42,905 nucleotides of DNA. It comes from Halomonas sp. Its GTDB lineage: Bacteria; Pseudomonadota; Gammaproteobacteria; Pseudomonadales; Halomonadaceae. The stretch is from assembly GCF_017515565.1 (NCBI RefSeq), contig NZ_JAFWFN010000070.1, forward strand, positions 1-42,905, in the 5' to 3' direction. A program made the position numbers and the translations under genes. Positions 9,163 through 18,070 of the stretch are shown piece after piece. Below the pieces are notes generated by a model, which did not search any database, had not been told where the DNA came from, and saw only the letters and a program-made list of their open reading frames with translations. How positions within the stretch are numbered: the stretch's first letter is position 1; each line of letters starts with the position of its first letter.

Positions 9163-9242
9163 AATGGCACTCCTATCGTTGCAACCGTTGTTAGCTTTGG
9201 ATGAATGATACTCCTCGGGGGCCTAATCATAAACCAACAACC

Positions 9243-9277
9243 AAAAAAGCGGATGTAGGGGTTAGCTACATCCGCTT
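9243..9277 (-). terminator. Rho-independent terminator of the coiled-coil gene
   Basis: AAGCGGATGTAG and CTACATCCGCTT (12-bp arms, 7-base loop). Read on the minus strand it ends in a run of six T, 29 bases after the stop at 9306. Confidence 0.85.
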
Positions 9278-9305
9278 CTTCAACGCACTGATCTTAGCTT
9301 AGTAA

Positions 9306-10433
9306 TTACTGTTGCTGCGCTTGCTCTTCAGTGTCATTACTATCGTCGTTTTCATCACCATCGTTTTCATCATCGCTGTCGCTCTCTTCCGCGCCTGCCA
9401 GGGTTGGCACCTCACCGCTTGCGGCACTATCGACTTCGCCTAAGCGCTCGTCAAGGGCAGAGAGTTCGTTGCGCCACTCGTCAAGCTGAGCCTCTAGGCG
9501 TTCAAGTTGCTCTTCACGGGTCTCGATATCTCTTTCAACATTCGCGACCTCTTCACGCCCTATATCCAGCGCAACCATAAGGTCGTCCATCTCAGAGCGC
9601 ACCTGGGTTAAGCTTTGCTCTTCTTCCTCGCGCAGCTCAGACAGCGAATCAACTTCTTCCTGAATCGCATCACGCTCGCTGGTGGCAGATTCGCGCTCGC
9701 TACGAAGCTCATCTAATTCGCTCTGTGCCGTTTCAATGTCTTCTTCCAGACTTGAGAGCTGCTCATTGGCATCGTTTACCTTAGTTTCCAGCTCCGCTAG
9801 GGCCTCTTCAGCGGCACTCATTTCTTTAACCGCTTCTTGCCGCTCCTCTTCAGCCTGTTGACGGGCTCCTTCGGCCTGCTGACGAGCCTCTTCAGCGCTT
9901 TGGTGTGCATCCTCTATTTGTTGAAGTGTTGCTTGTGCTTCATCACGATCACTGACGATTTGATCACGCTCTTCGCGCAACGTCTGCATCTCGCTTTCAG
10001 CTTTTTCTAGCTGCTCACTTAGGCTATTCACTTCTTCTTGTAACGTATCGCGCTCGGCCTCCAACTCCTGAAGACGCGCATCAACGCTGCTAACATCTCG
10101 CTGCGCTGTCTCAAGGTTGGATTGTGCCTCGTCCTGCTGCTGCTCTAACGCCTGCAGCTCTTCGCGCATAGCCGTCAGGTCCATTTCAGCCTGCTCGACT
10201 TCAACTAAACGCTGGGTTAGCTGGTTATTTTCCTGCTGAACGTTAGCAAGACGACCCTCGAGCGTTTCAACACGCTCTTTGTGGGTGCCAGCATTCGATT
10301 GCGCCATAATCGCCCAGATAACAGCAATCGCGGCAATGCCTGCGATTCCTTTGACGCGGTTATCTTTAAACAGGGTTTTCATATCCGGCTTATTGGCCGG
10401 TGGTTGATGATCCGAGTGGTTTGCTTCTGACAT
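9306..10433 (-). CDS. Membrane-anchored coiled-coil protein, function unknown
   Basis: 375 residues. A short polar N-terminus with LFKDNRVKG is followed by one membrane helix (about residues 28-45), then a nearly uninterrupted coiled coil to about residue 340 rich in Glu, Gln, Ala and Leu, including tandem QQAEGAR / QQAEEER heptads, and finally an extremely acidic Asp/Glu/Asn tail. No enzyme motif is seen. Automatic tools often mislabel such proteins as Smc or myosin-like. The layout suggests a single-pass inner-membrane protein with a long periplasmic rod, but the orientation is not proven. It is a single gene with its own terminator. Confidence 0.75.
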   Translation of the reverse strand: MSEANHSDHQPPANKPDMKTLFKDNRVKGIAGIAAIAVIWAIMAQSNAGTHKERVETLEGRLANVQQENNQLTQRLVEVEQAEMDLTAMREELQALEQQQDEAQSNLETAQRDVSSVDARLQELEAERDTLQEEVNSLSEQLEKAESEMQTLREERDQIVSDRDEAQATLQQIEDAHQSAEEARQQAEGARQQAEEERQEAVKEMSAAEEALAELETKVNDANEQLSSLEEDIETAQSELDELRSERESATSERDAIQEEVDSLSELREEEEQSLTQVRSEMDDLMVALDIGREEVANVERDIETREEQLERLEAQLDEWRNELSALDERLGEVDSAASGEVPTLAGAEESDSDDENDGDENDDSNDTEEQAQQQ

Positions 10434-10602
10434 GCTGCGTCCCTCTCTTTATAAGCTACCGATTCCAGCAGCGTTAATAGGCATTTAAAGCGAGCTCACT
10501 ATCAAAAAGTGTTCCCTACCAGCATACACAGCTAACAGCATCTAGCCAGTCGATGCGTAAACTCAATAGCCCAATAAGATGATACGACTCATAAAAATTT
10601 GG

Positions 10603-11496
10603 CTATTCAGAAGTTTTGTAAGGCGCTTGTGGGTGTTTACCTTCGTCAAAGCCCACCGCACGGCCCTGCTGAGCCTCAAACCATGAAAGCGTTTCGTGTA
10701 ACCGCACAACACCGCCGATAACCAGCAGCGTGGGGGGCTTTATGGTTCCCGCGTGGAAGGCTTGGGGCAGCTGCCGTAAAGAGCCGATGTGGGTCTTTTG
10801 TTGCTGGGTCGTGCCTTGTTCAATCAGCGCTAATGGCGTTGAGGACTCTAACCCATGTTTTATCAACGCTTGGCAAATGGGGGCTAAATTGCTCAGCCCC
10901 ATATAAAACACCAGGGTTTGGCCTGGCTGTGCCAACGTAGGCCAGTCCAGCGTGTTTTCACCCTGCTGCAAATGGCCAGTAACGAAGCGAACCGACTGCG
11001 CATGGTCGCGATGGGTTAATGGAATGCCCGAGTACGCAGCACATCCCGAAGCCGCGGTAATGCCGGGAACCACTTCGACCTTAACCTGGGCAGCCACCAG
11101 CACCTCTAGCTCCTCACCACCACGGCCAAAAATAAACGGGTCACCCCCTTTCAAGCGAACTACTTGCTTCCCTTGCTGGGCCCAAGTCACTAACGCTTGG
11201 TTAATATCTTCCTGAGGCACACTGTGGGAAGAGCGCGCTTTGCCCACATAAAAACGCGCCGCCTGTGCTGGCAGCATAGCTAATATTTCATCACTCACCA
11301 GCCGATCATAAAGCACCACTTCTGCTGCCTGAAGCCGCTTATAGGCTTTAAGCGTTAATAGCTCTGGGTCGCCGGGGCCAGCGCCCACTAAACTTACCAT
11401 TCCGTCGTGCCTGCCTACACCGGCACTCCTACTGCTTGCCCCCAAAGCATTTCTATTGTCCTCAGGATTAACGGCTTGCGCATTCACAACGTCCAA
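10603..11496 (-). CDS. cobA: Uroporphyrinogen-III C-methyltransferase
   Basis: 297 residues. It adds two methyl groups from SAM to uroporphyrinogen III, giving precorrin-2 for siroheme (and possibly cobalamin). The family motifs VGAGPGDPELLTLKA, LKGGDPFIFGRGGEE and VVPGITAASGCAAYSGIP are all present. The start shown is a TTG with GGAG six bases before it; it adds about 32 poorly conserved residues. An alternative ATG at 11400 begins exactly at the conserved core (MVSLVGAGPG) but has a weaker ribosome site. It is the SUMT domain alone, not fused to a CysG dehydrogenase/ferrochelatase half. No assimilatory sulfite or nitrite reductase gene is adjacent. Confidence 0.92.
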   Translation of the reverse strand: MDVVNAQAVNPEDNRNALGASSRSAGVGRHDGMVSLVGAGPGDPELLTLKAYKRLQAAEVVLYDRLVSDEILAMLPAQAARFYVGKARSSHSVPQEDINQALVTWAQQGKQVVRLKGGDPFIFGRGGEELEVLVAAQVKVEVVPGITAASGCAAYSGIPLTHRDHAQSVRFVTGHLQQGENTLDWPTLAQPGQTLVFYMGLSNLAPICQALIKHGLESSTPLALIEQGTTQQQKTHIGSLRQLPQAFHAGTIKPPTLLVIGGVVRLHETLSWFEAQQGRAVGFDEGKHPQAPYKTSE

Positions 11497-11748
11497 GAAG
11501 AACTCCAGCTATAAAAAATCAAATATATATGCAAAAAAGTAATAAATTTTACCTTAAAGTGCCAATACTTCTCTGTTCAGTACTTATACCCCGGACTGCT
11601 GAATATATTTTGTTATAAAAAATAAATTTTTAATGAAAAATAAATCTCAAAAACCATTTTATTGTCAGCAATGGCTTACATCTTTGCTCAGCTTTTAGGG
11701 CTAACCTATTCACTTAATTTTAGTTGACATTTTTTCGGAGATTCACGC
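11497..11748. other. AT-rich divergent intergenic region, cobA / GGDEF gene
   Basis: About 250 bases, visibly AT-richer than both neighbours, with several A/T runs (11518-11545, 11610-11650). It presumably holds the two divergent promoters; no clear -35/-10 pair or operator stands out. Confidence 0.4.
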
Positions 11749-12648
11749 ATGCTCGTGAATGACGCCATTTCTACCACCCCAAGTGCCGACCATTTGGTGC
11801 CTCATATACCTGGGGTGATTTTCCAACTCTACCGATCCCACTGCGGGCAGATGCGCTTTTCCTACTTGGAAGGCGGTGGCGAATCTTTAAAACACATCGA
11901 CCGGCAACAGCTCGCAACAGATGCTAACCCGCTGATCAAGCAGTTGACCGATAGCGACCACCCAAAAATCATGTCAGCCATAGAGCGCTCTGCTAAGGCA
12001 ATGCTGCCGCTTTCAACGCGCTTTAGGCTGCCTTTTCCAGAAGATAGGCCTCGCTGGATAACCGTCAGCGCCAAGCCGGAGCCAACGACTGATGGTGTCT
12101 GCTGGAACGGAATGATGATGGATATTACCGACCAAGTAGCAGAAGAGCAGCGACTTCGTAAGCTATGCGATACGGACCCTCTAACCGGTTTACCAAACCG
12201 CCGCAAATTAATGATGCACTTGAACCACTTATCCGCTCTCAGCGCACGCCATGGCACGCCCCTTTCTATCATGATGTTAGACATTGACCATTTTAAGCGG
12301 CTCAACGACCGCTGGGGCCACTTAGAGGGTGACAACGTACTTAAAAAGCTAGCCACACAAGCCCAGACGTTGTTGCGCTCTGAAGATATGGTTGCAAGGC
12401 TGGGCGGGGAGGAGTTTATGGTCGTGTTGCCGCTAACACCGCTACAGCAGTGCCATAAACTCGCCGACCGGTTGCGTGACGCTATTGCCAATTATGATTT
12501 TGGCGTAGGCGCAGGCCAAGTGACTCTCAGCATTGGAGTGGCTGAATATCGCTGCGGTGAACCCCTTGACAGCCTAATGACACGGGCCGATCAGGCACTA
12601 TACAGCGCTAAAGATATTGGTCGTGACTGCGTCTGTCTTCTACCTTAA
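11749..12648 (+). CDS. Diguanylate cyclase with PAS-like sensor domain
   Basis: 299 residues. It makes cyclic di-GMP from two GTP. An N-terminal PAS-like sensor covers about residues 19-130, ending in [10 protein letters not shown] as PAS domains do. The GGDEF domain then starts at [12 protein letters not shown] (141-152), with [11 protein letters not shown] metal-binding segment (178-187) and the active-site GGEEF at 219-223. The inhibitory I-site RSED is at 210-213, exactly five residues before, so product inhibition is expected. No membrane helix is seen; it is probably cytoplasmic. CGGAG precedes the ATG. It ends 26 bases before phhB on the same strand, so readthrough into phhB is possible. 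Confidence 0.92.
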   Translation: MLVNDAISTTPSADHLVPHIPGVIFQLYRSHCGQMRFSYLEGGGESLKHIDRQQLATDANPLIKQLTDSDHPKIMSAIERSAKAMLPLSTRFRLPFPEDRPRWITVSAKPEPTTDGVCWNGMMMDITDQVAEEQRLRKLCDTDPLTGLPNRRKLMMHLNHLSALSARHGTPLSIMMLDIDHFKRLNDRWGHLEGDNVLKKLATQAQTLLRSEDMVARLGGEEFMVVLPLTPLQQCHKLADRLRDAIANYDFGVGAGQVTLSIGVAEYRCGEPLDSLMTRADQALYSAKDIGRDCVCLLP

Positions 12649-12674
12649 AGAGAGTAAAGCAACCGGAGTACAAT

Positions 12675-13013
12675 ATGCCGCGCCTCTCCCAAACGCCTTG
12701 CGAGCCCTTCGGTGCTAGCGCCACACCGCTTACTGTTAGCGCTTGCCAGCAGCACCTGCAGGCACTTGTAGAGTGGCAGATTGTCGAGCACGATGGCATC
12801 ATGAAGCTGTCGAAGCGCTTTACGTTTCGCAATTTTACTAATGCGTTGGCTTTTACCCAGCGCGTTGGTGAACTAGCAGAGCAGGCTGGCCATCACCCGG
12901 TGATTGTAACTCAATGGGGTAGCGCCACAGTGACGTGGTGGTCCCATGAAATCAAAGGCCTGCATATTAATGACTTCATTCTTGCCGCCAGAACCGACGA
13001 GGTAGTCGAATAA
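12675..13013 (+). CDS. phhB: Pterin-4a-carbinolamine dehydratase
   Basis: 112 residues, the normal family length. It dehydrates 4a-hydroxytetrahydrobiopterin, recycling the cofactor of phenylalanine hydroxylase. The active-site pair is GHHPV (72-76) and the second conserved His is His91 within [11 protein letters not shown], followed by NDFILA. CCGGAG lies before the ATG. The stop codon is followed directly by the ATG of the aminotransferase gene (TAAATG), showing tight coupling. In pseudomonads the order is phhA-phhB-phhC; here phhA is not next to it. Confidence 0.92.
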   Translation: MPRLSQTPCEPFGASATPLTVSACQQHLQALVEWQIVEHDGIMKLSKRFTFRNFTNALAFTQRVGELAEQAGHHPVIVTQWGSATVTWWSHEIKGLHINDFILAARTDEVVE

Positions 13014-14204
13014 ATGTTTGAGCATATTGAGCGAGTCCCTGGAGATGCCATTCTTGGGCTGATCGAAGCTTTTAAAAAAGATACCAACCCACAAAAAGTC
13101 GACCTAGGGGTTGGTGTATACCGCGATGACGCAGGCAACACCCCAGTGATGCGCGCGGTCAAAGAAGCTGAAGCTCGCCTGCTCAAGAATGAAACCACCA
13201 AGACCTACATTGGCTCTCACGGTGCTCCTGCCTATGGAGAAGTCGTTCTTCCCATGGTGTTGGGCGCTGAGTCACCAGTATTAAAAGCTAAACGTGCCAG
13301 CGCTACCCAGTCACCCGGTGGTACCGGTGCGCTTCGCTTAGCCGCTGATTTTGTGGCAACTCAGTTACCTGGCAAAGGCATTTGGGTAAGCGACCCAACC
13401 TGGCCAAACCACCACGGTATTTTTACCGCTGCTGGCATTGAGCTGCACAAATATCCTTATGTCGACGCCGACAACCGCCTTGATTTTGATGGCATGTTGG
13501 CCGCATTGAAAAAAATACCGGAAGGCGATGTCGTGGTGCTCCACGCCTGCTGCCACAATCCAACCGGCTTTGATCTTTCTACAGAGCAGTGGCAAGAAGT
13601 GTTGGCTGTGCTGAACGAACGTAACCTGTTGCCCCTGGTTGATTTTGCCTACCAGGGTTTTGGTCAAGGATTAGATGAAGACGCTTACGGCGTGCGCCTA
13701 CTGGCAGAAAATTTAGATGAAGTTATTATCACCAGCTCGTGCTCTAAAAACTTCGGCATCTATTGCGAGCGTACCGGCTGTTTAATTACAGTGGCTAAAG
13801 ATACCGAGCAAATGGAAAACGTGCGCTCGCAAATCGCTATTGTTGCTCGCGAAAACTACTCCAACCCCCCCGCTCACGGCGGCGCAATTGTTAGCGAAAT
13901 TCTCCATGATGCAGAGCTAACAAAAATGTGGCGTGAAGAGCTGACAGAAATGCGCGACCGCATTAATACGCTGCGCCGCGATTTTGTCGAAGCGCTTAAG
14001 CCCTACGGCCTCGACCAGAAGTACGCCTGCGTGGCTGAGCAACAGGGTATGTTCTCCTACACCGGGTTAACTCCCGAACAGGTTGACCGCCTACGCGATG
14101 AGTTTGGTATTTACATGGTGCGTTCTGGCCGTGCCAACGTAGCAGGTTTCTCCCACGAAAATCTGCCCTACTTAGCCAAGGCTATTGCAGCGGTTAACGA
14201 ATAA
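13014..14204 (+). CDS. Aromatic/aspartate aminotransferase (class I, PLP)
   Basis: 396 residues, typical of the AspC/TyrB/PhhC family. It transfers amino groups between aromatic amino acids or aspartate and 2-oxoglutarate. PLP contacts are visible: SPGGTGA (100-106), HACCHNPTG with Asn182, Asp210 (DFAYQGF) and the Schiff-base Lys245 (SSCSKNFG). The position directly after phhB, as in the pseudomonad phh operon, favours the aromatic (PhhC-like) role in phenylalanine/tyrosine breakdown, but motifs do not exclude aspartate as main substrate. Confidence 0.9.
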   Translation: MFEHIERVPGDAILGLIEAFKKDTNPQKVDLGVGVYRDDAGNTPVMRAVKEAEARLLKNETTKTYIGSHGAPAYGEVVLPMVLGAESPVLKAKRASATQSPGGTGALRLAADFVATQLPGKGIWVSDPTWPNHHGIFTAAGIELHKYPYVDADNRLDFDGMLAALKKIPEGDVVVLHACCHNPTGFDLSTEQWQEVLAVLNERNLLPLVDFAYQGFGQGLDEDAYGVRLLAENLDEVIITSSCSKNFGIYCERTGCLITVAKDTEQMENVRSQIAIVARENYSNPPAHGGAIVSEILHDAELTKMWREELTEMRDRINTLRRDFVEALKPYGLDQKYACVAEQQGMFSYTGLTPEQVDRLRDEFGIYMVRSGRANVAGFSHENLPYLAKAIAAVNE

Positions 14205-14226
14205 ATACTCAGTACCGGCACGGCTG

Positions 14227-14258
14227 CGCCCAGGCTTCACGCCTGGGCGTTTTCTTTT
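14227..14258 (+). terminator. Rho-independent terminator after the phhB-aminotransferase unit
   Basis: Arms CGCCCAGGC and GCCTGGGCG with loop TTCAC, followed by TTTTCTTTTA, 22 bases after the stop. Confidence 0.88.
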
Positions 14259-14364
14259 ATTTTATATATACCTACCCCTCAATCCTAAGCCTCATATTGT
14301 GTACAATTGCGCGCTTGCCGCCAGAGCCTGGGGCGCCCGTGCGGCGTCCAGCGCAAAGCAACGC

Positions 14365-14380
14365 TTGACCGATTGGTCAG
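14365..14380 (+). promoter_or_regulatory. RutR-like operator upstream of the NCS2 permease gene
   Basis: TTGACCGATTGGTCAG is an imperfect palindrome that matches 12 of the 14 defined positions of the published E. coli RutR box (TTGACCAnnTGGTCAA). It lies 58 bases before the permease ATG. RutR is a TetR-family sensor of uracil that controls, among others, the NCS2 permease RutG. No rutR gene is in the window, so the assignment is inferred from the site alone. Confidence 0.45.
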
Positions 14381-14438
14381 AATTTCGGCACACTCGGCGT
14401 TGCCTTCTTAACAACACACTATAATCAAGAGGCCTCAC

Positions 14439-15929
14439 ATGGCGGCTGTCAGCACCCACTACCCGTGGTACAAAAAAGAAGATACCGACGCATTCTTCGC
14501 GCTGTTTCAGAACAATATTGCCAACTTTGTCATCATATCGATTACGATGCTAGGAATGGGGTTTCCCAGCTCTATCGTTTATGGCCAGGTGCTCCCCGGC
14601 GCCGCCGTTGCAGTCATGGTAGGCAATTTTTATTACGCGTGGAGTGCTTCGCGTCTTGCCCGAAAAGAGAACCGTAGCGATGTCACGGCTCTCTCCTACG
14701 GCATCTCAACACCGGTCATGTTTGTATTTTTGTTTGGCGTACTGCTACCAGCCAAGCAATTAACCGGTGATGCCGAACTCGCCTGGAAAGTAGCGGTTGC
14801 CGCCTGTTTTATCAGCGGGGCGATTGAAGCCTTGGTTAGCGTTATTGGCCGTTGGGTGCAGTACCATTTACCCCGCGCAGCCATGCTTGGTGCCGTTGCA
14901 GGGGTTGCACTCACCTTTATTGCTGGCGAAATGCTGTTTAAAACCTTGGAAATGCCAATCATTGGCTTACTGGTACTGGGTATTATCATCGTAGGCTTGG
15001 TGGCACGTGTCAGCATGCCCTTCAAACTGCCCACATCTTTATTCGCCATTGTAATAGGTACTGCCATGGCGTACCTGATTGGTGATGCTGGCAGCGAACG
15101 TTTCAGCGATGCTTTTACCCATTTGGGCTTCTACCCACTCCTGCCTAACCTCGCCTGGTTCGAGGGGCTTGGCTTGCTATTTACCGGCATGCTGGCTGTG
15201 CTCACCGTTGTGCTTCCCATTACGCTCTATAACGCCATTGAAACCATGAACAACGTTGAAGCTATGGAAGCCGCGGGCGACAAATACGACGTTCGCGAGT
15301 GCCAAGCAGTGGATGGCGCTGGCACCATGATTGGCGCTCTTTTTGGTGGGGTCTTTCCTACCACGGTCTATATTGCAACCGTCGGGGCTAAGTGGATGGG
15401 CGCTGGCCGGGGGTACAGTATTTTAAATGGAGCCGTTTATGCACTGGCCACCATGTTTGGTTTGATTGCAGCGCTAGCCGCCATCATTCCCGTATCCGTA
15501 GTAGCGCCTATTTTGGTGTTTGTCGGCATGTCGATGATTGCCACCGCGTTCCAAGCCAACGACACACGCTACTACCCTGCTATCGCACTGGCTATGTTGC
15601 CCTACTTCGCCAACTACGTGATGACCCGCTTTAATCGCGGCGCAGGCGAGGTGGTCAGCGATATTTCAAGCGCCATAGTGGTGATGGGCCAGGGCGCTAT
15701 GTTTATGGCTATTTTCTTAGGTGCAATGACCGTTTCCGTCATCGACCATCAATTCCGGCGCGCAGCAGTCTTTGCCCTTATTGCGTCTGGGTTCTCTTTT
15801 GTGGGCCTTATGCACGCTCCAGAAATAGCCTTTAACGCTGCCCCTGAGTTTGTCATGGGCTACTTAGCAATGGCGGTTTTATTCGTCTACTTCTCTTTTC
15901 AGGAAGCTCCCCACAAACGCAATCCGTAA
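14439..15929 (+). CDS. NCS2-family nucleobase permease
   Basis: 496 residues with about 12-14 hydrophobic helices. The N-terminus (NIANFVIISITMLGMGFP) and the segment TVVLPITLYNAIETMNNVEAME fit the xanthine/uracil permease (Xan_ur_permease) superfamily, which imports purines or pyrimidines by proton symport. GAGG lies before the ATG. The exact substrate is not decidable by eye. The RutR-like site upstream would favour a pyrimidine or related base. It is convergent with the MATE gene, with only 12 bases between stops. Confidence 0.8.
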   Translation: MAAVSTHYPWYKKEDTDAFFALFQNNIANFVIISITMLGMGFPSSIVYGQVLPGAAVAVMVGNFYYAWSASRLARKENRSDVTALSYGISTPVMFVFLFGVLLPAKQLTGDAELAWKVAVAACFISGAIEALVSVIGRWVQYHLPRAAMLGAVAGVALTFIAGEMLFKTLEMPIIGLLVLGIIIVGLVARVSMPFKLPTSLFAIVIGTAMAYLIGDAGSERFSDAFTHLGFYPLLPNLAWFEGLGLLFTGMLAVLTVVLPITLYNAIETMNNVEAMEAAGDKYDVRECQAVDGAGTMIGALFGGVFPTTVYIATVGAKWMGAGRGYSILNGAVYALATMFGLIAALAAIIPVSVVAPILVFVGMSMIATAFQANDTRYYPAIALAMLPYFANYVMTRFNRGAGEVVSDISSAIVVMGQGAMFMAIFLGAMTVSVIDHQFRRAAVFALIASGFSFVGLMHAPEIAFNAAPEFVMGYLAMAVLFVYFSFQEAPHKRNP

Positions 15930-15941
15930 ATAACGCGAGTA

Positions 15942-17294
15942 TCAGGAGACATATCCCGCCTGCCGATGCGGGCGGGATAAGATGCGCCGCAGCAACACCC
16001 AAGCCATTAAACCCGCAGCCAGGTTACCGACCGCCGCACCGGCGGCTAAGCCAACCCACCCGTATAAGTAGGCGCCTAACCACAAGCAAGGCAAGTAACA
16101 GATAAAAAGACGCGCACTTGAAAGTAGCATGGCACGTAGCGGCCACCCAAGTGCATTGCCTGCCGACACCACGAGCATACAGACGCCCAGAGCGGCGTAG
16201 CTTGGCAATAAAAAGCGGATCACCAGTGCCAACTCTCCTTGCACTTCCGGGTTGCCCGCCAAAGCCATAGCGACCCAAGGAGCCGCTAATGCTAATAGCA
16301 CACCCAAGCTAAGTTGCCATATGACGACCACTTTTATCGCTAAACGCATCAGTTGCTGAATCTGCCCCCAGTCTCCAGCACCATAGCAACGCCCCAGCCA
16401 CGGCGGCAAAGACATCGTCATGGCTAATATCACCATCAAAGAGAGTGTTTCTAAGCGGCTAGCAAGTCCCCAGGCGGCAACATAGGTATCCCCTAAACCC
16501 GCAACGGCTGTAATGGCTAGCATCGCCGCTAGCGGTGGCATCAACTGGCTCACCATGGCGGGCGCCGCAATGCCGGTAAAGGGTCGCCATGAACGTCGGC
16601 ACTCCTGCCAAATATCCTGCCGTGTTACCCACTGGCAGCGCGCCAAAGTACCGCTCGTCAGTAAAAGCCCCACAGAAAAAGCGATAGCCGTTGCCCAAGC
16701 GGCTCCTGGCAACCCTAAGCCTGCCCACGGGCCTACCCCAAATATAAGCAGCGGGTCGAGCGCAAGGTTAATCAGGCTACTTAATACCATCATTTTACCA
16801 GGGGTTCGTGTATCGCCATGGGCGCGAAATACGCTATAGATAAAATAGAGCAGCGCCCCCAACCACGCAGAAAATAGCTGAGGCCCCCAGTAACTTCGAA
16901 TATATCCCAGGGCTATTTCATCAGCGCCTAGCAGCTTAAATACGGGCACCTGAAGCAGCCATAGCACCACTACCAAACCGCCAATGACCGCTCCGCCAGC
17001 AATAAGTACTAGGCTGCTTAGCCGTTTAGCACGCGCCTTCTCCCCCGCGCCGAGCGCACGCGAGATAAGGGCGGCAATGGCAATCCCCATCCCCACCTGG
17101 ATACCAATAATTAAAAAGGATAACGGGAAGGTAAACGACTGCGCGGCGAGCGGCGATGTACCTAAACGGGCAATGAAAGCACTGTCCACAAGTTGAAAAC
17201 CCAATAGCGCCAAGACACCAATTGCCATTGGCCAGGTTTGCCGCCATAGGGTTATAGCCAACTCACGCTGTTGCATAAAAGCTGCCAAACGCAT
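15942..17294 (-). CDS. MATE family efflux transporter
   Basis: 450 residues with twelve membrane helices in two repeats of six. The first helices contain the family pattern LVDSAFIARLGTSPLAAQS followed by GIQVGMGIAIAALISRALGAG. MATE pumps of the NorM/DinF type expel cationic drugs and metabolites in exchange for Na+ or H+. The start has no strong ribosome site; MRLAAF is followed by MQQRELAITL, so a start six codons later is also possible. A GC-rich hairpin lies in its last codons (about 15955-15980). Confidence 0.88.
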   Translation of the reverse strand: MRLAAFMQQRELAITLWRQTWPMAIGVLALLGFQLVDSAFIARLGTSPLAAQSFTFPLSFLIIGIQVGMGIAIAALISRALGAGEKARAKRLSSLVLIAGGAVIGGLVVVLWLLQVPVFKLLGADEIALGYIRSYWGPQLFSAWLGALLYFIYSVFRAHGDTRTPGKMMVLSSLINLALDPLLIFGVGPWAGLGLPGAAWATAIAFSVGLLLTSGTLARCQWVTRQDIWQECRRSWRPFTGIAAPAMVSQLMPPLAAMLAITAVAGLGDTYVAAWGLASRLETLSLMVILAMTMSLPPWLGRCYGAGDWGQIQQLMRLAIKVVVIWQLSLGVLLALAAPWVAMALAGNPEVQGELALVIRFLLPSYAALGVCMLVVSAGNALGWPLRAMLLSSARLFICYLPCLWLGAYLYGWVGLAAGAAVGNLAAGLMAWVLLRRILSRPHRQAGYVS

Positions 17295-17341
17295 GCTCCC
17301 TGATCGATTAGAAACTAAAAACCCGCTAGAGCATCACATAC

Positions 17342-17378
17342 AAAAGCGCCACCACCCACTAGGGGTGGTGGCGCTTTT
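17342..17378 (-). terminator. Strong terminator after yceI
   Basis: Perfect 16-bp arms AAAAGCGCCACCACCC (17342-17357) and GGGTGGTGGCGCTTTT (17363-17378) with a 5-base loop. On the minus strand it lies 13 bases after the yceI stop and ends in TTTTG. Confidence 0.85.
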
Positions 17379-17391
17379 AGTTAAACGGTGC

Positions 17392-17976
17392 TTACTGACG
17401 AATACCTTCAAACGTCACGTAAAGCTCCAGTTCGCGCATTGATTCAGGGAAGTCGCTCATATCAATTCCGAAATCGCTCAGCGTCAGCATAGTGCTGCCT
17501 TCAAAGCCTGCGCGGTAGTTACCCCAAGGGTCGTCGCCTTCGCCCATTAAAGTAACCGGCATTTCAATTTCTTGAGTCTCGCCGTGCAGCGTTAGATCAC
17601 CCGTTACCACGCCCTCGTTGTCACCGGTTGATTCAAAACCTGTCGACGTAAAGGTTGCTGTTGGATACTCGCTAGCATTGAGGAAGTCACTGCTCAAGAA
17701 GTGGCGATCACGCTCAGCGTGGTTGGTGTTAAGGCTATTTACCTGCACTTCCATTTCCACTGAAGAAGCGTCTAAGTCACCCTCATCGTAGTAAAACTGG
17801 CCGTCAAATTCTTCAAACGTACCAAGAATGTAAGAGAAGCCTAAATGGTTGATTTTGAACTGTACAAAGGCGTGCTGGCCTTCAATATCAATCTGGTAGT
17901 CAGCGGCCTGCGCCTGACTGAGGGGTATCATAGCAGCGGCAGCAATAGCGGTAGCAAAAGCAGTTTTCTTCAACAT
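17392..17976 (-). CDS. yceI: YceI family periplasmic lipid-binding protein
   Basis: 194 residues. A clear signal peptide (MLKKTAFATAIAAAAMIPL, cleavage near SQAQA-ADY) targets it to the periplasm. The mature part YQIDIEGQHAFVQFKINHLG is the start of the YceI lipocalin-like beta barrel, which in homologues binds polyisoprenoid or amide lipids; a conserved D-x-R-D-type segment (HAERDRHF) follows. The frame is open 60 codons further upstream, but the ATG at 17976 has GGAG before it and begins the signal peptide. It is downstream of a cytochrome b561 gene on the same strand, the common yceJ-yceI pair. Confidence 0.9.
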   Translation of the reverse strand: MLKKTAFATAIAAAAMIPLSQAQAADYQIDIEGQHAFVQFKINHLGFSYILGTFEEFDGQFYYDEGDLDASSVEMEVQVNSLNTNHAERDRHFLSSDFLNASEYPTATFTSTGFESTGDNEGVVTGDLTLHGETQEIEMPVTLMGEGDDPWGNYRAGFEGSTMLTLSDFGIDMSDFPESMRELELYVTFEGIRQ

Positions 17977-18070
17977 ATTCAATGTCTCCTCTCTTTCCTT
18001 AAGAATTACTACGGTGAGTATTCCCCACCCTAGCAGCGTGCAAATTGGGCCTTTATTCGAACAACAAGCG

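Noticed and set aside
14185-14424. Plus-strand open frame before the NCS2 permease gene
   Set aside because: It starts inside the end of the aminotransferase gene, covers a terminator and the RutR-like site, and has no ribosome site or family character.
15955-15980. GC-rich hairpin near the convergent ends of the NCS2 and MATE genes
   Set aside because: It lies inside the last MATE codons and has no T run on either side, so I do not call it a terminator.
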